Positions 26,835 through 35,876 are shown, counted from the stretch's first letter. The stretch: 64,000 bases of DNA from Edaphobacter lichenicola (GCF_014201315.1 NZ_JACHDY010000002.1:1054001-1118000), one strand, 5' to 3'. The notes: a model not told the origin generated them from the letters alone. Program-made: numbers and translations.

Positions 26835-28571
26835 ATGGCAAAGACAATCGCTGACCTAATCGTGGAAAGCCTGAAGAACGCCGGGGTAGAGCGCGTCTAC
26901 GGCCTCCCGGGCGACTCGCTCAACGGATTCACCGACTCACTCCGCCGAGACGGCACCATCGAATGGATCCACGTGCGCAACGAAGAGGTCGCCGCATTTG
27001 CCGCAGGCGCCGACGCGCATCTCACCGGCTCCCTCGCAGTCTGCGCCGCAAGCTGTGGCCCCGGCAATCTCCACCTCATCAACGGCCTCTTCGACTGCCA
27101 TCGCAACCGTGTCCCCGTGCTCGCCATCGCCGCCCACATCCCCAGCCCCGAGATCGGCACCAACTACTTCCAGGAGACTCACCCGCAAAATCTCTTCAAA
27201 GAGTGCAGCCACTACTGCGAGATGGTCGGCATCCCCGAGCAGATGCCGCGCGTACTAGAGATCGCCCTGCGCACCGCCATCAATCTCTCCGGCGTCTCCG
27301 TCATCGTGTTACCCGGAGACGTCCTCCTCCACAGCGCTCCTTCCGATCACAACCTCGTTCCCATCAGAAGCGCAAAGCCCGTCATCCGCCCCAACGACGA
27401 CGAGCTGCGCGATGCCACAGAGATCCTCAACTCCGCAGCAAAGGTCACCATTCTCGGCGGAGCCGGTTGTAATGGCGCACATAAAGAGTTGATCGCAACT
27501 GCCGACGCCTTGAAAGCCCCTATCGTCCACGCACTCCGCGGCAAGGAGTACATCGAGTACGACAATCCCTTCGACGTCGGAATGACCGGCCTCCTCGGCT
27601 TCAGCTCCGGCTATCACGCCATGGAAGACTGCGACGTCCTGCTCATGCTCGGCACCGACTTCCCTTATCCGCAGTTCTTCCCTAGCCACGCAAAGATCAT
27701 CCAGGTAGACCTCCGCGGCAACCAGATCGGCCGCCGCACCAAGGTCGATCTCGGCCTCGTAGGCTCCATCAAAGACACCCTCTCCGCACTCCTCCCCCTG
27801 CTCACCAAAAAGACCGACCGCGCCCACCTCGACACCAGGACAAAGGACTACAAAAAAGTCCGCGAAGGTCTGGACGAACTGGCCGGCCCGGACGACAACA
27901 AGACACCCATCCACCCCCAGTATGTCGCAAGACTCATCGACCAGTTAGCCGCCGCCGACGCCATCTTCACCTGCGATGTAGGCACCCCCACCGTCTGGTC
28001 GGCCCGCTACCTCACCATGAACGGCCGCCGTCGTCTCCTCGGCTCCTTCAACCATGGATCGATGGCCTCCGCGGTCCCGCAAGCCATCGGCGCGCAGTCG
28101 GCCTTCCCCACCCGTCAGGTCGTCACGCTCTCCGGCGACGGCGGCCTCGCCATGATGCTCGGCGATCTCCTCACCCTCCGCCAGCTCAAGCTTCCCATCA
28201 AAATGGTCGTCTTCAACAACGGCGCTCTAGCCTTCGTCGAACTCGAGATGAAGGCCGGCGGCATCGTCAACTACGCCACCGACCTCGACAACCCCAGCTT
28301 CGCCGATCTGGCCAACTCCATCGGTATCCACGGCGTTCGCGTCGATCAACCAAACAACCTCGAATCCGCAATGAAGACCGCATTCGCAACTCCAGGACCA
28401 GCGCTGATCGAAGTGATGGTCAATCGACAGGAGCTCTCCATGCCGCCGCATATCAGTCTCGACCAGATGAAGGGTTTTTCGCTCTACATGGCACGAAGCG
28501 TCTTCAGCGGGCGCGGCGACGAGATCATCGACCTCGCCAAGACCAACATCCTCCAGCGAATCCTGCCCTAG
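26835..28571 (+). CDS. poxB: ThDP-dependent pyruvate oxidase/dehydrogenase (PoxB-like)
   Basis: A 578-residue thiamine-diphosphate enzyme of the acetolactate-synthase superfamily. Motifs: ERVYGLPGDSLNGF and RNEEVAAFAAGADAH with the catalytic Glu, AASCGPGNLHLINGL, QETHPQNLFKECSHYCE, and the ThDP/Mg motif GDGGLAMMLGDLLTL ending KMVVFNN. The gap between Glu and pyrimidine contacts and the sequence around SHYCE fit pyruvate:quinone oxidoreductase (acetate + CO2 from pyruvate) rather than acetolactate synthase. Start: ATG with AGGA at suitable spacing. Whether the C-terminal lipid-binding peptide is functional cannot be judged. It ends 17 bp before a dispersed repeat. Confidence 0.85.
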   Translation: MAKTIADLIVESLKNAGVERVYGLPGDSLNGFTDSLRRDGTIEWIHVRNEEVAAFAAGADAHLTGSLAVCAASCGPGNLHLINGLFDCHRNRVPVLAIAAHIPSPEIGTNYFQETHPQNLFKECSHYCEMVGIPEQMPRVLEIALRTAINLSGVSVIVLPGDVLLHSAPSDHNLVPIRSAKPVIRPNDDELRDATEILNSAAKVTILGGAGCNGAHKELIATADALKAPIVHALRGKEYIEYDNPFDVGMTGLLGFSSGYHAMEDCDVLLMLGTDFPYPQFFPSHAKIIQVDLRGNQIGRRTKVDLGLVGSIKDTLSALLPLLTKKTDRAHLDTRTKDYKKVREGLDELAGPDDNKTPIHPQYVARLIDQLAAADAIFTCDVGTPTVWSARYLTMNGRRRLLGSFNHGSMASAVPQAIGAQSAFPTRQVVTLSGDGGLAMMLGDLLTLRQLKLPIKMVVFNNGALAFVELEMKAGGIVNYATDLDNPSFADLANSIGIHGVRVDQPNNLESAMKTAFATPGPALIEVMVNRQELSMPPHISLDQMKGFSLYMARSVFSGRGDEIIDLAKTNILQRILP

Positions 28572-28587
28572 GATGTATCGGTACAGA

Positions 28588-28757
28588 AGTGCGCCCTGCG
28601 CGGGCGGCGGTCACTTCGTGACTTGTATACCCCTTCGGTTGGCGCTCCCGTTGGTCGCGAGTAAAGATCTTGCGCCGACCATCGGGAGGACCGGGCGAAG
28701 CCGGTATACACCCCACGAAGTGGGCGCCCCACGCGCAGTGGGCCCGTCCGGCAGGAC
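28588..28757. repeat. Dispersed foldback repeat, copy 2
   Basis: Contains GCGGTCACTTCGTGAC, TTGTATACCCCTTCGGTTGG, the inner CCCGTTGGTCG and ACCATCGGGAG arms and the right end GCCCGTCCGGCAGGAC; the left GTCCTGCC end is missing. The right arm has a CCCACGAAGTGGG hairpin instead of the usual one. Lies between two convergent genes. Confidence 0.88.
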
Positions 28758-28763
28758 CGCCGT

Positions 28764-29402
28764 CTACTTAGCCTGCGCCGCCAGCAACTTCCTGCGCTCA
28801 GTCTCCAGATAGGTGTAGCGAATCCGGTGAATCACCGTCAGCGTTGCAAACAACGCCAGCACCCACAACGCCGGAGCCATCACGCCCCACCGGTTACACA
28901 GCGCACCCAAAATCACGCAGACGATCCGCTCCGGCCGCTCCATGAACCCAACCTTGCACGTCCCGATCAGCGCCTCAGCCCGCGCCCGCGTGTAGCTCAC
29001 CATCACGCACGCCGTCATCACAAACGCCACCAGCCCCACATAAAACAACCGGTTCCCGCGCGCATAGTAGATTAGCAACCCAAAGAAAATAGCGACATCC
29101 GAATAACGATCCATCACCGAATCAAAGAACGCGCCAAACACCGAAACCTGATTCGTCTTCCGCGCTACCCGCCCGTCCACCATGTCGAAGACGCCGGCCC
29201 CTATTATGATCAGACCCGCATACAAAAACATTCGATTGGCATTATTCGGCCGCGCAAACCCAAAGAAACACGCCGCGATGATGTTGATCACCAGCCCAAT
29301 AAACGTCAGTGCGTTCGGCGAGATGCGGGTCAGCGCTAGGCCGTTCACAATCTTCTGCAGCAGCCAGCCGCTGCCTTTGCCGAATGCGCTTGTCCAAGTC
29401 AA
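28764..29402 (-). CDS. CDP-alcohol phosphatidyltransferase family protein
   Basis: A 212-residue integral membrane enzyme with the catalytic motif D-x2-D-G-x2-A-R-x8-G-x3-D-x3-D, seen as FDMVDGRVARK and then GAFFDSVMDR. Such enzymes move a phosphoalcohol from or onto a CDP-lipid (PG-P, PI-P, cardiolipin types). The missing recognisable head-group signature leaves the product open. TTG start at 29402 with GGAGG nine bases upstream; no ATG is nearby. It is immediately downstream of greA in the same direction with a 99-bp gap. Confidence 0.85.
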   Translation of the reverse strand: MTWTSAFGKGSGWLLQKIVNGLALTRISPNALTFIGLVINIIAACFFGFARPNNANRMFLYAGLIIIGAGVFDMVDGRVARKTNQVSVFGAFFDSVMDRYSDVAIFFGLLIYYARGNRLFYVGLVAFVMTACVMVSYTRARAEALIGTCKVGFMERPERIVCVILGALCNRWGVMAPALWVLALFATLTVIHRIRYTYLETERRKLLAAQAK

Positions 29403-29501
29403 AAAACAAATCCTCCGGGGCGAATCCCCGTCTCTACCGCTTCCTTGTTATCACATCGATATCACATCGCGCACGTGCACCACGCCTGCGATGCCGTGTG
29501 T

Positions 29502-29981
29502 CTATGCTTCCTCGGGGGCGTCGTGAATCGTCAGCAGCTTGAGGATCTCAAGTTCGCGCTTGCCGTTCGGCGTAATCACCGTCGCAGACTCGCCAACCTG
29601 TTTGCCCAGCAGCGCCCGGCCGATCGGCGAAGTCGTCGAGATCAATCCTTTGGACACATCCGACTCCTCGCTCGTCACCAGCTGATACTGGATCTCCTCG
29701 TCCTTGCTCGAGTCGAAGACCGTCACCCGCGAGCCGAACCCAACCTTGTCATTGGGGATATTCACCAGGTTCACCATCGCCAGCTCGCCCATCCGCTTCT
29801 TCAACTGCCCCAGCCGGGCGTTGACGAAGACTTGGCGCTGCTTGGCCATGTGGTATTCCGCGTTTTCACTCAGGTCGCCCAGTGCGACGGCCTTCTTGAT
29901 CTCTGCAGGGAGTTCGGTCGTAAGTTCGTGCTCCAGCAACTTGATCTCTTCTGCAAGCCTCTTTTTTACTTGTTCTGGCAT
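29502..29981 (-). CDS. greA: Transcription elongation factor GreA
   Basis: A 159-residue Gre factor that rescues backtracked RNA polymerase. The N-terminal coiled coil has the acidic tip GDLSENAEYHMAKQRQ, and the C-terminal FKBP-like half has GSRVTVFDSS, LISTTSPIGRALLGKQVGE and ITPNGKRELEIL. Length equals typical GreA. The ATG at 29981 has GGAAGG four bases upstream, which decides it over the longer open frame. Confidence 0.95.
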   Translation of the reverse strand: MPEQVKKRLAEEIKLLEHELTTELPAEIKKAVALGDLSENAEYHMAKQRQVFVNARLGQLKKRMGELAMVNLVNIPNDKVGFGSRVTVFDSSKDEEIQYQLVTSEESDVSKGLISTTSPIGRALLGKQVGESATVITPNGKRELEILKLLTIHDAPEEA

Positions 29982-30277
29982 GGGGCCTTCCGGATGGTAC
30001 TGACGAGCGCGCAACCCTTCGCGCGGCAACGCATTCTGATCAAAACTCGATTATACGATGGCGGACCGCAAAACCACCCCTGCGCCTCCTCCCCACCCAT
30101 CAGCAGTCACAAACTTGAGTCTATGGGCGTGCACTCCCAGTCATCTGGAGAGGCCAGCCGTAAAATGAGAACAACGAGCCAGATAACCCGCGCCTGTCCG
30201 GCGGCAACCTGAACGATAGCCCGACAAATAGCCCGACGACAGCCCCATCCCGCGCCAGAAAAACACGGAGCACGCAT

Positions 30278-31294
30278 TTGAAGTTTCTCGGTATCCTCCT
30301 CCTGCTTCTGCTCACCGCCCTGGCCGTCGCCGCCGGCGTCATCTACACGCCCTACGGCCCCACCACCGAGACCTTCTTCGACATCGCCCCCGGCACCGGC
30401 ACCGAGACCATCGCCACCCAGCTCGAACACAGCGGCATCATCCGCAGCCGCTTCGCCTTCTACCTCCTCCGCCTCAAGATGGGCGGCACCCTCAAAGCCG
30501 GCGAGTACCGCTTCCAGGGCAAGCTCCCCATGACCGACGTCTACCAGCACATCCTCCACGGCGACGTCTACACCCGTGCCTTCACCATCCCCGAGGGCTT
30601 CAACATCTTCGACATCGCCCAGGCAGCCGAGGCCGCCGGCTTCGGACCCCGCGACGCCTTCCTCGCCGCCGAGCGCCAACACACCGAACTCATCGCCGCC
30701 TGGACTGATGGACCGCCCGACGGCCCACCCCCCGCCTCGCTCGAAGGCTATCTCTTCCCCGACACCTACCAGTTCTCCCGCCACGCCACGCCGCTCCAGA
30801 TCCTCTCCGCCATGGTCCGCCGCTTCCACCAGGTATCCGCCCAGCTCGGCCTCACCAACGACGTCTCCCGCACGGTCATCATGGCCTCCCTCATCGAAAA
30901 AGAGGTCCGTCAGGATGCCGAGCGCCCCCTCGTAGCCGGCGTCTTCGTCAACCGCCTCGCCAAAAACATCCCCCTCGCCACCGACCCCACCGTCATCTAC
31001 GCGGCCCTGCTCGACAACCGCTGGCGCGGAACCATCTACGCCTCCGATCTCCAGTCCCCATCCCCCTATAACACCTACAAACACACCGGCCTGCCCCCCG
31101 GACCCATCGCCAACCCCGGCCTCGCCGCCCTCCGCGCCGCCATGCGCCCAGCCCGCACCGACTACCTCTACTTCGTCAGCGACGCGTCCGGCCACACCCG
31201 CTTCTCCGCCACCCTCCAGGAGCACGCCCAGCAGGTCCAGTCCTACCGCGCCGCGCAGAAACAGCAGCTCTCCGGCACCGGAGTGACCCCTTAG
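30278..31294 (+). CDS. mltG: MltG, endolytic peptidoglycan transglycosylase
   Basis: A 338-residue YceG/MltG protein anchored by one N-terminal helix (FLGILLLLLLTALAVAAGVI). It cuts nascent glycan strands and sets their length. Blocks: LSC-type LysM-like region before residue 120, SLEGYLFPDTYQF, IMASLIEKEVRQDAERPLVA with the catalytic Glu, IPLATDPTVIYA, YNTYKHTGLPPGPIANPG. The start is a TTG at 30278, with GGAG seven bases upstream; no ATG would keep the membrane helix. C-terminus ends soon after the family's last block. Divergent from greA. Confidence 0.94.
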   Translation: MKFLGILLLLLLTALAVAAGVIYTPYGPTTETFFDIAPGTGTETIATQLEHSGIIRSRFAFYLLRLKMGGTLKAGEYRFQGKLPMTDVYQHILHGDVYTRAFTIPEGFNIFDIAQAAEAAGFGPRDAFLAAERQHTELIAAWTDGPPDGPPPASLEGYLFPDTYQFSRHATPLQILSAMVRRFHQVSAQLGLTNDVSRTVIMASLIEKEVRQDAERPLVAGVFVNRLAKNIPLATDPTVIYAALLDNRWRGTIYASDLQSPSPYNTYKHTGLPPGPIANPGLAALRAAMRPARTDYLYFVSDASGHTRFSATLQEHAQQVQSYRAAQKQQLSGTGVTP

Positions 31295-31421
31295 CCAGCC
31301 GCTTTACTCAGGAAGTTTCGGAAACGCATCGGAACCTCAAAACATCCAATGCGTACACGGAAATAGTCAAAGATTACCGCGTCACGGCCTGAACCAACGG
31401 AACCGAGCCGGAAAGATATAC

Positions 31422-32321
31422 TTGAAGTTTGTGCTCATGAGGATAAGACAAGCGGCGGCGATGGCAATCCTTGGGCTGGCTCCGGCGCTGACCGGCTGCC
31501 TGACCCATACCCGCATCGTCCCCAAGACGCGCCCCGCCGACGTTGTACTCAACGCCGAGCTTGAAGATCTCCTCAAGCAGGTCGACGTCCGCTTCAACGC
31601 CGCCCAGACCATGAACGCAAGCGTCGAGATCGTCGCCACCACCGGCGGCGGCCGCCAGGGCAAAGAGACCCAGTACCCCAGCTTCAGCGGCTACATCTTT
31701 CTCAGAAAGCCGCAGGACCTCCGCGTCCTCCTGCGTGTCCCCTTTCTCGGTTCGGTCGCGCTCGACATGGTCAGCGACGGCAAGACCTGGAGGCTCTGGG
31801 TCCCCAGGCGAAATCTGGCTATGACCGGCACCAGCGAGGTCACCAAGTCCTCCACCAACGGCCTCGAAAACCTTCGCCCTGCCGTCTTCTTCGACTCCCT
31901 TCTCATCCACGGCCTCGGCCCCGACCAGGTCGTCTCCCTCACCCAGGACACGCGGGTCATCGCCAACGAGAAAAACGCCAAGGACCTCATCGAGGAGCCG
32001 GACTACGATCTCGAGTTCCTGGCACAGCCCAAAGGGCAGACCGCCCACACCGTTCGCGTCATCCACATCAGCCGCGCCAACCTGCTCCCCTACCAGCAAG
32101 ACATCTACGGCCCCGACGGCACCGTCGTCACCCGCGCCTTCTACAGCAACTACCAGAAGTTCGGCGACACCCCCTTCCCCATGAAGATCGAGATCCGGCG
32201 CCCGCAGGACCAGTACACCCTGACCCTCACCCTCACCAAGCTCACCCTCAATCAAAAGCTCGAAGACGACCAGTTCGAACTAAGAATCCCCGACAACGTC
32301 CCCATCAAAAAAATGGACTAG
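31422..32321 (+). CDS. Lipoprotein of LolA/LolB-like fold (DUF4292-type)
   Basis: A 299-residue lipoprotein (LAPALTGC lipobox). The body is a row of beta strands: MNASVEIVATTGG, FSGYIFLRKPQDLRVLLRVP, ALDMVSDGKTWRLWVPRRN and EIRRPQDQYTLTLTLTKLTLN. That is the pattern of LolA/LolB-like lipoprotein-binding sheets and DUF4292 proteins, so an envelope role is likely. Start is TTG at 31422 (GGAAAG six bases upstream) or ATG at 31437; both keep the signal. Following mltG by 127 bp in the same direction. Confidence 0.7.
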   Translation: MKFVLMRIRQAAAMAILGLAPALTGCLTHTRIVPKTRPADVVLNAELEDLLKQVDVRFNAAQTMNASVEIVATTGGGRQGKETQYPSFSGYIFLRKPQDLRVLLRVPFLGSVALDMVSDGKTWRLWVPRRNLAMTGTSEVTKSSTNGLENLRPAVFFDSLLIHGLGPDQVVSLTQDTRVIANEKNAKDLIEEPDYDLEFLAQPKGQTAHTVRVIHISRANLLPYQQDIYGPDGTVVTRAFYSNYQKFGDTPFPMKIEIRRPQDQYTLTLTLTKLTLNQKLEDDQFELRIPDNVPIKKMD

Positions 32322-32348
32322 CCTCCGCCCCGCGCTTGCATGCATCAA

Positions 32349-32515
32349 GTGCGCCCTGCGCGGGCGGCGGTCACTTCGTGACTTGTATACCCCTTCGGTC
32401 GGCGCTCCCGTTGGTCGCGAGCCATCTTTCTTTCCGACCAACGGGAGGACCACGCGAAGCAGTAAAAAGGCGTGCGAACGCCCGCCCCACGCGCAGTGGG
32501 CCCGTCCGGCAGGAC
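32349..32515. repeat. Dispersed foldback repeat, copy 3
   Basis: Same as copy 1 in reverse orientation: left arm with GTCACTTCGTGAC and TTGTATACCCCTTCGG, inner CTCCCGTTGGTCG / CGACCAACGGGAG, right arm with GGCGTGCGAACGCC and CCCACGCGCAGTGGG, right end GCCCGTCCGGCAGGAC. Left outer end missing. Between two convergent genes. A 15-bp piece GTCATCTCGACCGAA of another repeat abuts it. Confidence 0.9.
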
Positions 32516-32544
32516 CTGTCATCTCGACCGAAACAGTTTTGAAG

Positions 32545-33030
32545 CTAGTCCTCCGCCCACCGCTCCCCGGCATCGGCCACCGCATACGATCCGCTCTCCG
32601 ACCGCCCCTCGCGCTTGACGACCGAAACCAGCGCCCCCAGCAGCAGCGCACCACCCGCATCCGCAAACACCGAGAAGTTCAGCGGCTCCTTGAGCCCCAT
32701 ACTCCACGTCATCGCCAACGCGAACAGCGCAAACAGCCCAGCCGCCCCATACGCGACATACTCCAGCTTGTACCCAACCAGCAGCCCCACCCCAAACATA
32801 GTCTCGAGTCCCGTGGCAATCCACGCCAGCGCAGGAATCAAGCCCCTCGGCGCAAAGCTGTTCACCACGCCGCAGTAAGCCACAAAGTGTGCCCAGTCGC
32901 CCCACGAAGCTCGCGGCGAGCCATACGGCCCCCACAGCCCAAATCGATCCGCCACGGCCGAAAGCAGCGTCACCGCCAGAGCAACCCGCCCCACCCACAA
33001 CGCAAGCGTCACAACTCGTGAAGTTCTCAT
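32545..33030 (-). CDS. DoxX-like integral membrane protein
   Basis: A 161-residue protein with four hydrophobic helices: VVTLALWVGRVALAVTLLSA, LIPALAWIATGLETMFGVGL, LEYVAYGAAGLFALFALAMT and ALLLGALVSVV. The layout and GL-E-x-x-FG in helix 2 resemble the DoxX family. No catalytic residues. ATG at 33030 is used; a TTG two codons upstream (33036) has GGAG at better spacing and may be the real start. Located between two foldback repeats. Confidence 0.65.
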   Translation of the reverse strand: MRTSRVVTLALWVGRVALAVTLLSAVADRFGLWGPYGSPRASWGDWAHFVAYCGVVNSFAPRGLIPALAWIATGLETMFGVGLLVGYKLEYVAYGAAGLFALFALAMTWSMGLKEPLNFSVFADAGGALLLGALVSVVKREGRSESGSYAVADAGERWAED

Positions 33031-33143
33031 AATCAACGCAGACTCCCTCTCGCAAACATATCGCACCCCGGAAGCCGCATCCACCAAACTCAGCGAACGA
33101 TCTGCGCTCTCTCCAATAAGGGAAATCCATAGCCCGAAGCTCT

Positions 33144-33365
33144 GTCCTGCCGGACGGGCGCCCTGCGCGGGCCGCGGTCACTTCGTGACGTGTATACCGG
33201 CTTCGCCCAAGCCTCCCGATGGTCGGCACAAGATCTTCCTTCGCGACCAACGGGAACGCCAACCGAAGGGGTATACCTATCACGAAGTGATCGCCGAATC
33301 GGGGTCCCCGCAAACAGGTCTTCGTTTGCGGGGTGACTGAGCGCAGGAGGCCCGTCCGGCAGGAC
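33144..33365. repeat. Dispersed foldback repeat, copy 4, with nested insert
   Basis: Both outer ends are present (GTCCTGCCGGACGGGC and GCCCGTCCGGCAGGAC). The right arm is interrupted after GATCGCCGA by about 50 bp containing the separate hairpin CCCCGCAAAC / GTTTGCGGGG. It lies in a tandem intergenic region, not a convergent one, and ends 2 bp before the stop of the next gene. Confidence 0.88.
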
Positions 33366-33367
33366 AG

Positions 33368-34444
33368 TTACATAAAATCCCTCAGCCCCGCCCTCTCCGC
33401 ATGCACCGCAATCGCCTCATTGATCTCAAGCGCCAGCGCCAGCGCAGCCCGCCCATCCTCGCCCGAAACCACCGCCCTCGTCCGCTCACGAACAGCCCGC
33501 AGAAACGCCTCAATCTCCAGCCGCAGCGGCTCCCCAAGCTCCACCGTCACCTTCTTCAGCGAGAGTCCCGCCGAAGGATGTCCCCCCAACTGCGCCCCAG
33601 CCTGTTGCGCCTTCTCCGCCAAAGCAGCCAGCATCGCCGGATCCATCCCCGCCGCCGCCGTCACATCGATCATCAACAGATCCTGCCGCGCAAAATCCAG
33701 CGAGAGATATTGATGCGGCTGAAAGAATCGCAGCTTCCTCACCCGCTCCGTACTCACCCGGCTAGCCGTAAAGTTCGCAATGCACCCGTTCTCGAACTCC
33801 ACCCGAACATTCGCGATATCCACCTTGCGCGACAGCACCGGCAGCCCCACCGCCCGCACCTCGCGCACCGGCGAAGCCACCAGGCTCAGCACAATATCCA
33901 GATCATGAATCATCAGGTCCAGCACTACATCCACATCCAGCGAACGCGGCGTAAAGATGCTCAGCCGATGCGCCTCAAAGAACATCGGCTTATGCAGATG
34001 CTCCCGCGCCGCCGTCACCGCCGGATTGAACCGCTCCAGATGCCCCACCTGCACAATGCGGCCATGCCTGCGCGCCAACTCCAAAATCAAATCCGCATCA
34101 GCCAAACTAGCCGCCAGCGGCTTCTCGATCAGCAGATCCACCCCAGCCGCCAACAGCGGAGCAGCGGCGCTCGCATGATGCACCGTCGGCACACACACCG
34201 AGGCAGCATCAAGCCGTCCAACCGCACCCAGGCAAGCCTCGATCGTCCGAAAGCCCGGCACACCGAACTTCTCCGCAGCCGCAGCCACAGCCGCCGAATC
34301 ACGATCCACCACGGCCACCAGCTCCACCGCCTGCCCCGCCCGTTGCAACTCGCGTAGCACCCGCAGATGATTCCGCCCAAAGGCTCCCGCCCCCATCACC
34401 GCGACCCGCAGAGCCTGCGCGCCCGCCACACCTTCTTGTGCCAC
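33368..34444 (-). CDS. Gfo/Idh/MocA family NAD(P)-dependent oxidoreductase
   Basis: A 358-residue sugar-dehydrogenase-type oxidoreductase. Rossmann start VAVMGAGAFGRNHLRVLREL, VVDRD, the EKP signature LLIEKPLAASLADAD with its Lys, GHLERFNPAV, and the catalytic-region LMIHDLDIVLSL. Substrate unknown; the C-terminal sheet resembles lipid-A-associated or inositol-type members used in sugar-nucleotide pathways, but this is weak. The start is a GTG at 34444 whose G is shared with the TAG stop of the 70-residue gene before it, so translation is probably coupled. Confidence 0.87.
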   Translation of the reverse strand: MAQEGVAGAQALRVAVMGAGAFGRNHLRVLRELQRAGQAVELVAVVDRDSAAVAAAAEKFGVPGFRTIEACLGAVGRLDAASVCVPTVHHASAAAPLLAAGVDLLIEKPLAASLADADLILELARRHGRIVQVGHLERFNPAVTAAREHLHKPMFFEAHRLSIFTPRSLDVDVVLDLMIHDLDIVLSLVASPVREVRAVGLPVLSRKVDIANVRVEFENGCIANFTASRVSTERVRKLRFFQPHQYLSLDFARQDLLMIDVTAAAGMDPAMLAALAEKAQQAGAQLGGHPSAGLSLKKVTVELGEPLRLEIEAFLRAVRERTRAVVSGEDGRAALALALEINEAIAVHAERAGLRDFM

Positions 34445-34656
34445 TACTTCTTTTCGACCGGAGCCTCAACCGCCTCGCGGCAGCGGGCATACAGCTCAAG
34501 CAGATGTGTCACCTGTTCCTCACTCTTCGGCGAGGTAGGCAGACCAAAACCAGTTGATCCCGCCGACTTGCTTCCAACATTCGCCTGCGATGCAACAAAC
34601 TTGAGTAGATCGAGCGCGATATCTTCGGTACGGCGCGCCGTGCTGATGGATTCCAT
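34444..34656 (-). CDS. Small conserved-looking protein of unknown function
   Basis: A 70-residue protein: MESISTARRTEDIALDLLKF, a middle FGLPTSPKSEEQVTHLLELY and a Lys-ending tail. Two amphipathic helices are predicted by eye. ATG at 34656 with AGAGGAA seven bases upstream, and the stop overlaps the start of the Gfo/Idh/MocA gene by one base. That coupling and the good ribosome site support a real gene. No family recognised. Confidence 0.65.
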   Translation of the reverse strand: MESISTARRTEDIALDLLKFVASQANVGSKSAGSTGFGLPTSPKSEEQVTHLLELYARCREAVEAPVEKK

Positions 34657-34779
34657 GAAGTGGTTCCTCTCGTTTCTCTTAGCCTGATGTTAACGCCCAC
34701 ATGCCATGCACGCAAATGGGCACCCCTCCACCACAACGATAGACTTCTCCTACACCAAGTCCAGGAGGTCCACGCAGAG

Positions 34780-35679
34780 ATGAAGTCAAAGATCCATGAC
34801 CAGATCCATGACCAGATCCATGACCAGATCCATGACCAGATCCATGACGAGATCCATGACGAGATTAATGACGACGACCTGAACAACTTCGAAGCCGAAG
34901 GCGTCGCACTCCCGCCGCTCGAAGGCAGCATCGACCACGGCCACGTCGAACACGAAGGAGCCCGCATCTGGTACGCGACCTACGGCTCCGGCTCGCCCGT
35001 CATCCTGCTCCACGGCGGCCTCGGCCACAGCGGCAACTGGGGCCATCAGGTCCCCGCGCTCCTCGAAGCCGGCCACCGCGTCATCCTCATCGACAGCCGC
35101 GGCCACGGACGCAGCACACGCGACACCCGCCCCTACACCTACGAGCTCATGGCCTCCGACGTCCTCGCAATCATGGACACCCTGCACGTCAAACAAGCGT
35201 CCCTCATCGGCTGGAGCGACGGCGCCTGCATCGCTCTCATCGTCGCCGCGCAGGCCCCTACCCGCGTCGCAGGCGCATTCTTCTTCGGCTGCAACATGGA
35301 CCCCACCGGCCTGAAACAAATCAACCAACACAACCCCCTGCTCTCCCGTTGCCTCTCCCGCCACTTGCAGGACTACGCCCAGCTCTCCGCCACACCCGAC
35401 CACTTCCACCAGTTCGCCGAGGCCGTCGGCATCATGATGAAGTCCCAACCCAACTACTCCGCGCACGATCTATCCCAGATCAGCGTGCCAGTCCTGATAG
35501 TTCAAGCCGAGCACGATGAGTTCATCCGCAACGAACACGCCGAATATCTCGCGCACAACATCCCGGACGCAAAGCTCGTCGTCCTCAAAGGGGTAAGCCA
35601 CTTCGCCCCGCTCCAGCGCCCTCAGCAGTTCAACCAAGCCCTGCTCGCCTTCCTCAGCGAACACCAACCCCAAACCTAG
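34780..35679 (+). CDS. Alpha/beta hydrolase with repetitive N-terminus
   Basis: A 299-residue hydrolase. Residues about 5-32 are a 4-residue repeat (IHDQ four times, IHDE twice, then a decayed unit). The hydrolase fold follows: VILLHGGLGHSGNW (oxyanion HGG), LIDSRGHGRS, the nucleophile elbow LIGWSDGACIA in which the expected Ser-x-Asp nucleophile is GWSDG, a late Asp in QAEHDEF and His in VSHFAP. Substrate unknown. ATG at 34780 with AGGAGG about 10 bases upstream. The repeat is a DNA tandem array, so its copy number can differ between strains without changing frame. Confidence 0.85.
   Translation: MKSKIHDQIHDQIHDQIHDQIHDEIHDEINDDDLNNFEAEGVALPPLEGSIDHGHVEHEGARIWYATYGSGSPVILLHGGLGHSGNWGHQVPALLEAGHRVILIDSRGHGRSTRDTRPYTYELMASDVLAIMDTLHVKQASLIGWSDGACIALIVAAQAPTRVAGAFFFGCNMDPTGLKQINQHNPLLSRCLSRHLQDYAQLSATPDHFHQFAEAVGIMMKSQPNYSAHDLSQISVPVLIVQAEHDEFIRNEHAEYLAHNIPDAKLVVLKGVSHFAPLQRPQQFNQALLAFLSEHQPQT
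34792..34875. repeat. Seven-unit 12-bp coding tandem repeat
   Basis: ATCCATGACCAG occurs four times, then ATCCATGACGAG twice, then ATTAATGACGAC. Units are perfect within each type, and 12 bp keeps the frame. It encodes the N-terminus of the alpha/beta hydrolase. Confidence 0.95.
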
Positions 35680-35691
35680 ATCGAAGCGAAT

Positions 35692-35857
35692 GTCCTGTCG
35701 TACGGGCCCACTGCGCGTGGAGCGGCGTTCTCACGCCTTTTAGAGCTTCGCGTGGTCCTCCCGTTGGTCGGAATCACTTTCCTTCGCGACCAACGGGAGC
35801 GCCAACCGAAGGGGTATACAAGTCACGAAGTGACCGCGGCCCGCGCAGGGCGCACTT
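35692..35857. repeat. Dispersed foldback repeat, copy 5
   Basis: Left end degraded (GTCCTGTCGTACGGGC), left arm CCCACTGCGCGTGG and TTTTAGAGCTTCGCGTGG, inner CTCCCGTTGGTCG / CGACCAACGGGAG, right arm GGTATACAAGTCACGAAGTG, ending GCGCAGGGCGCACTT with no GGCAGGAC end. Between convergent genes. Confidence 0.9.
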
Positions 35858-35876
35858 CCGCATAGGTTATCTTGGC

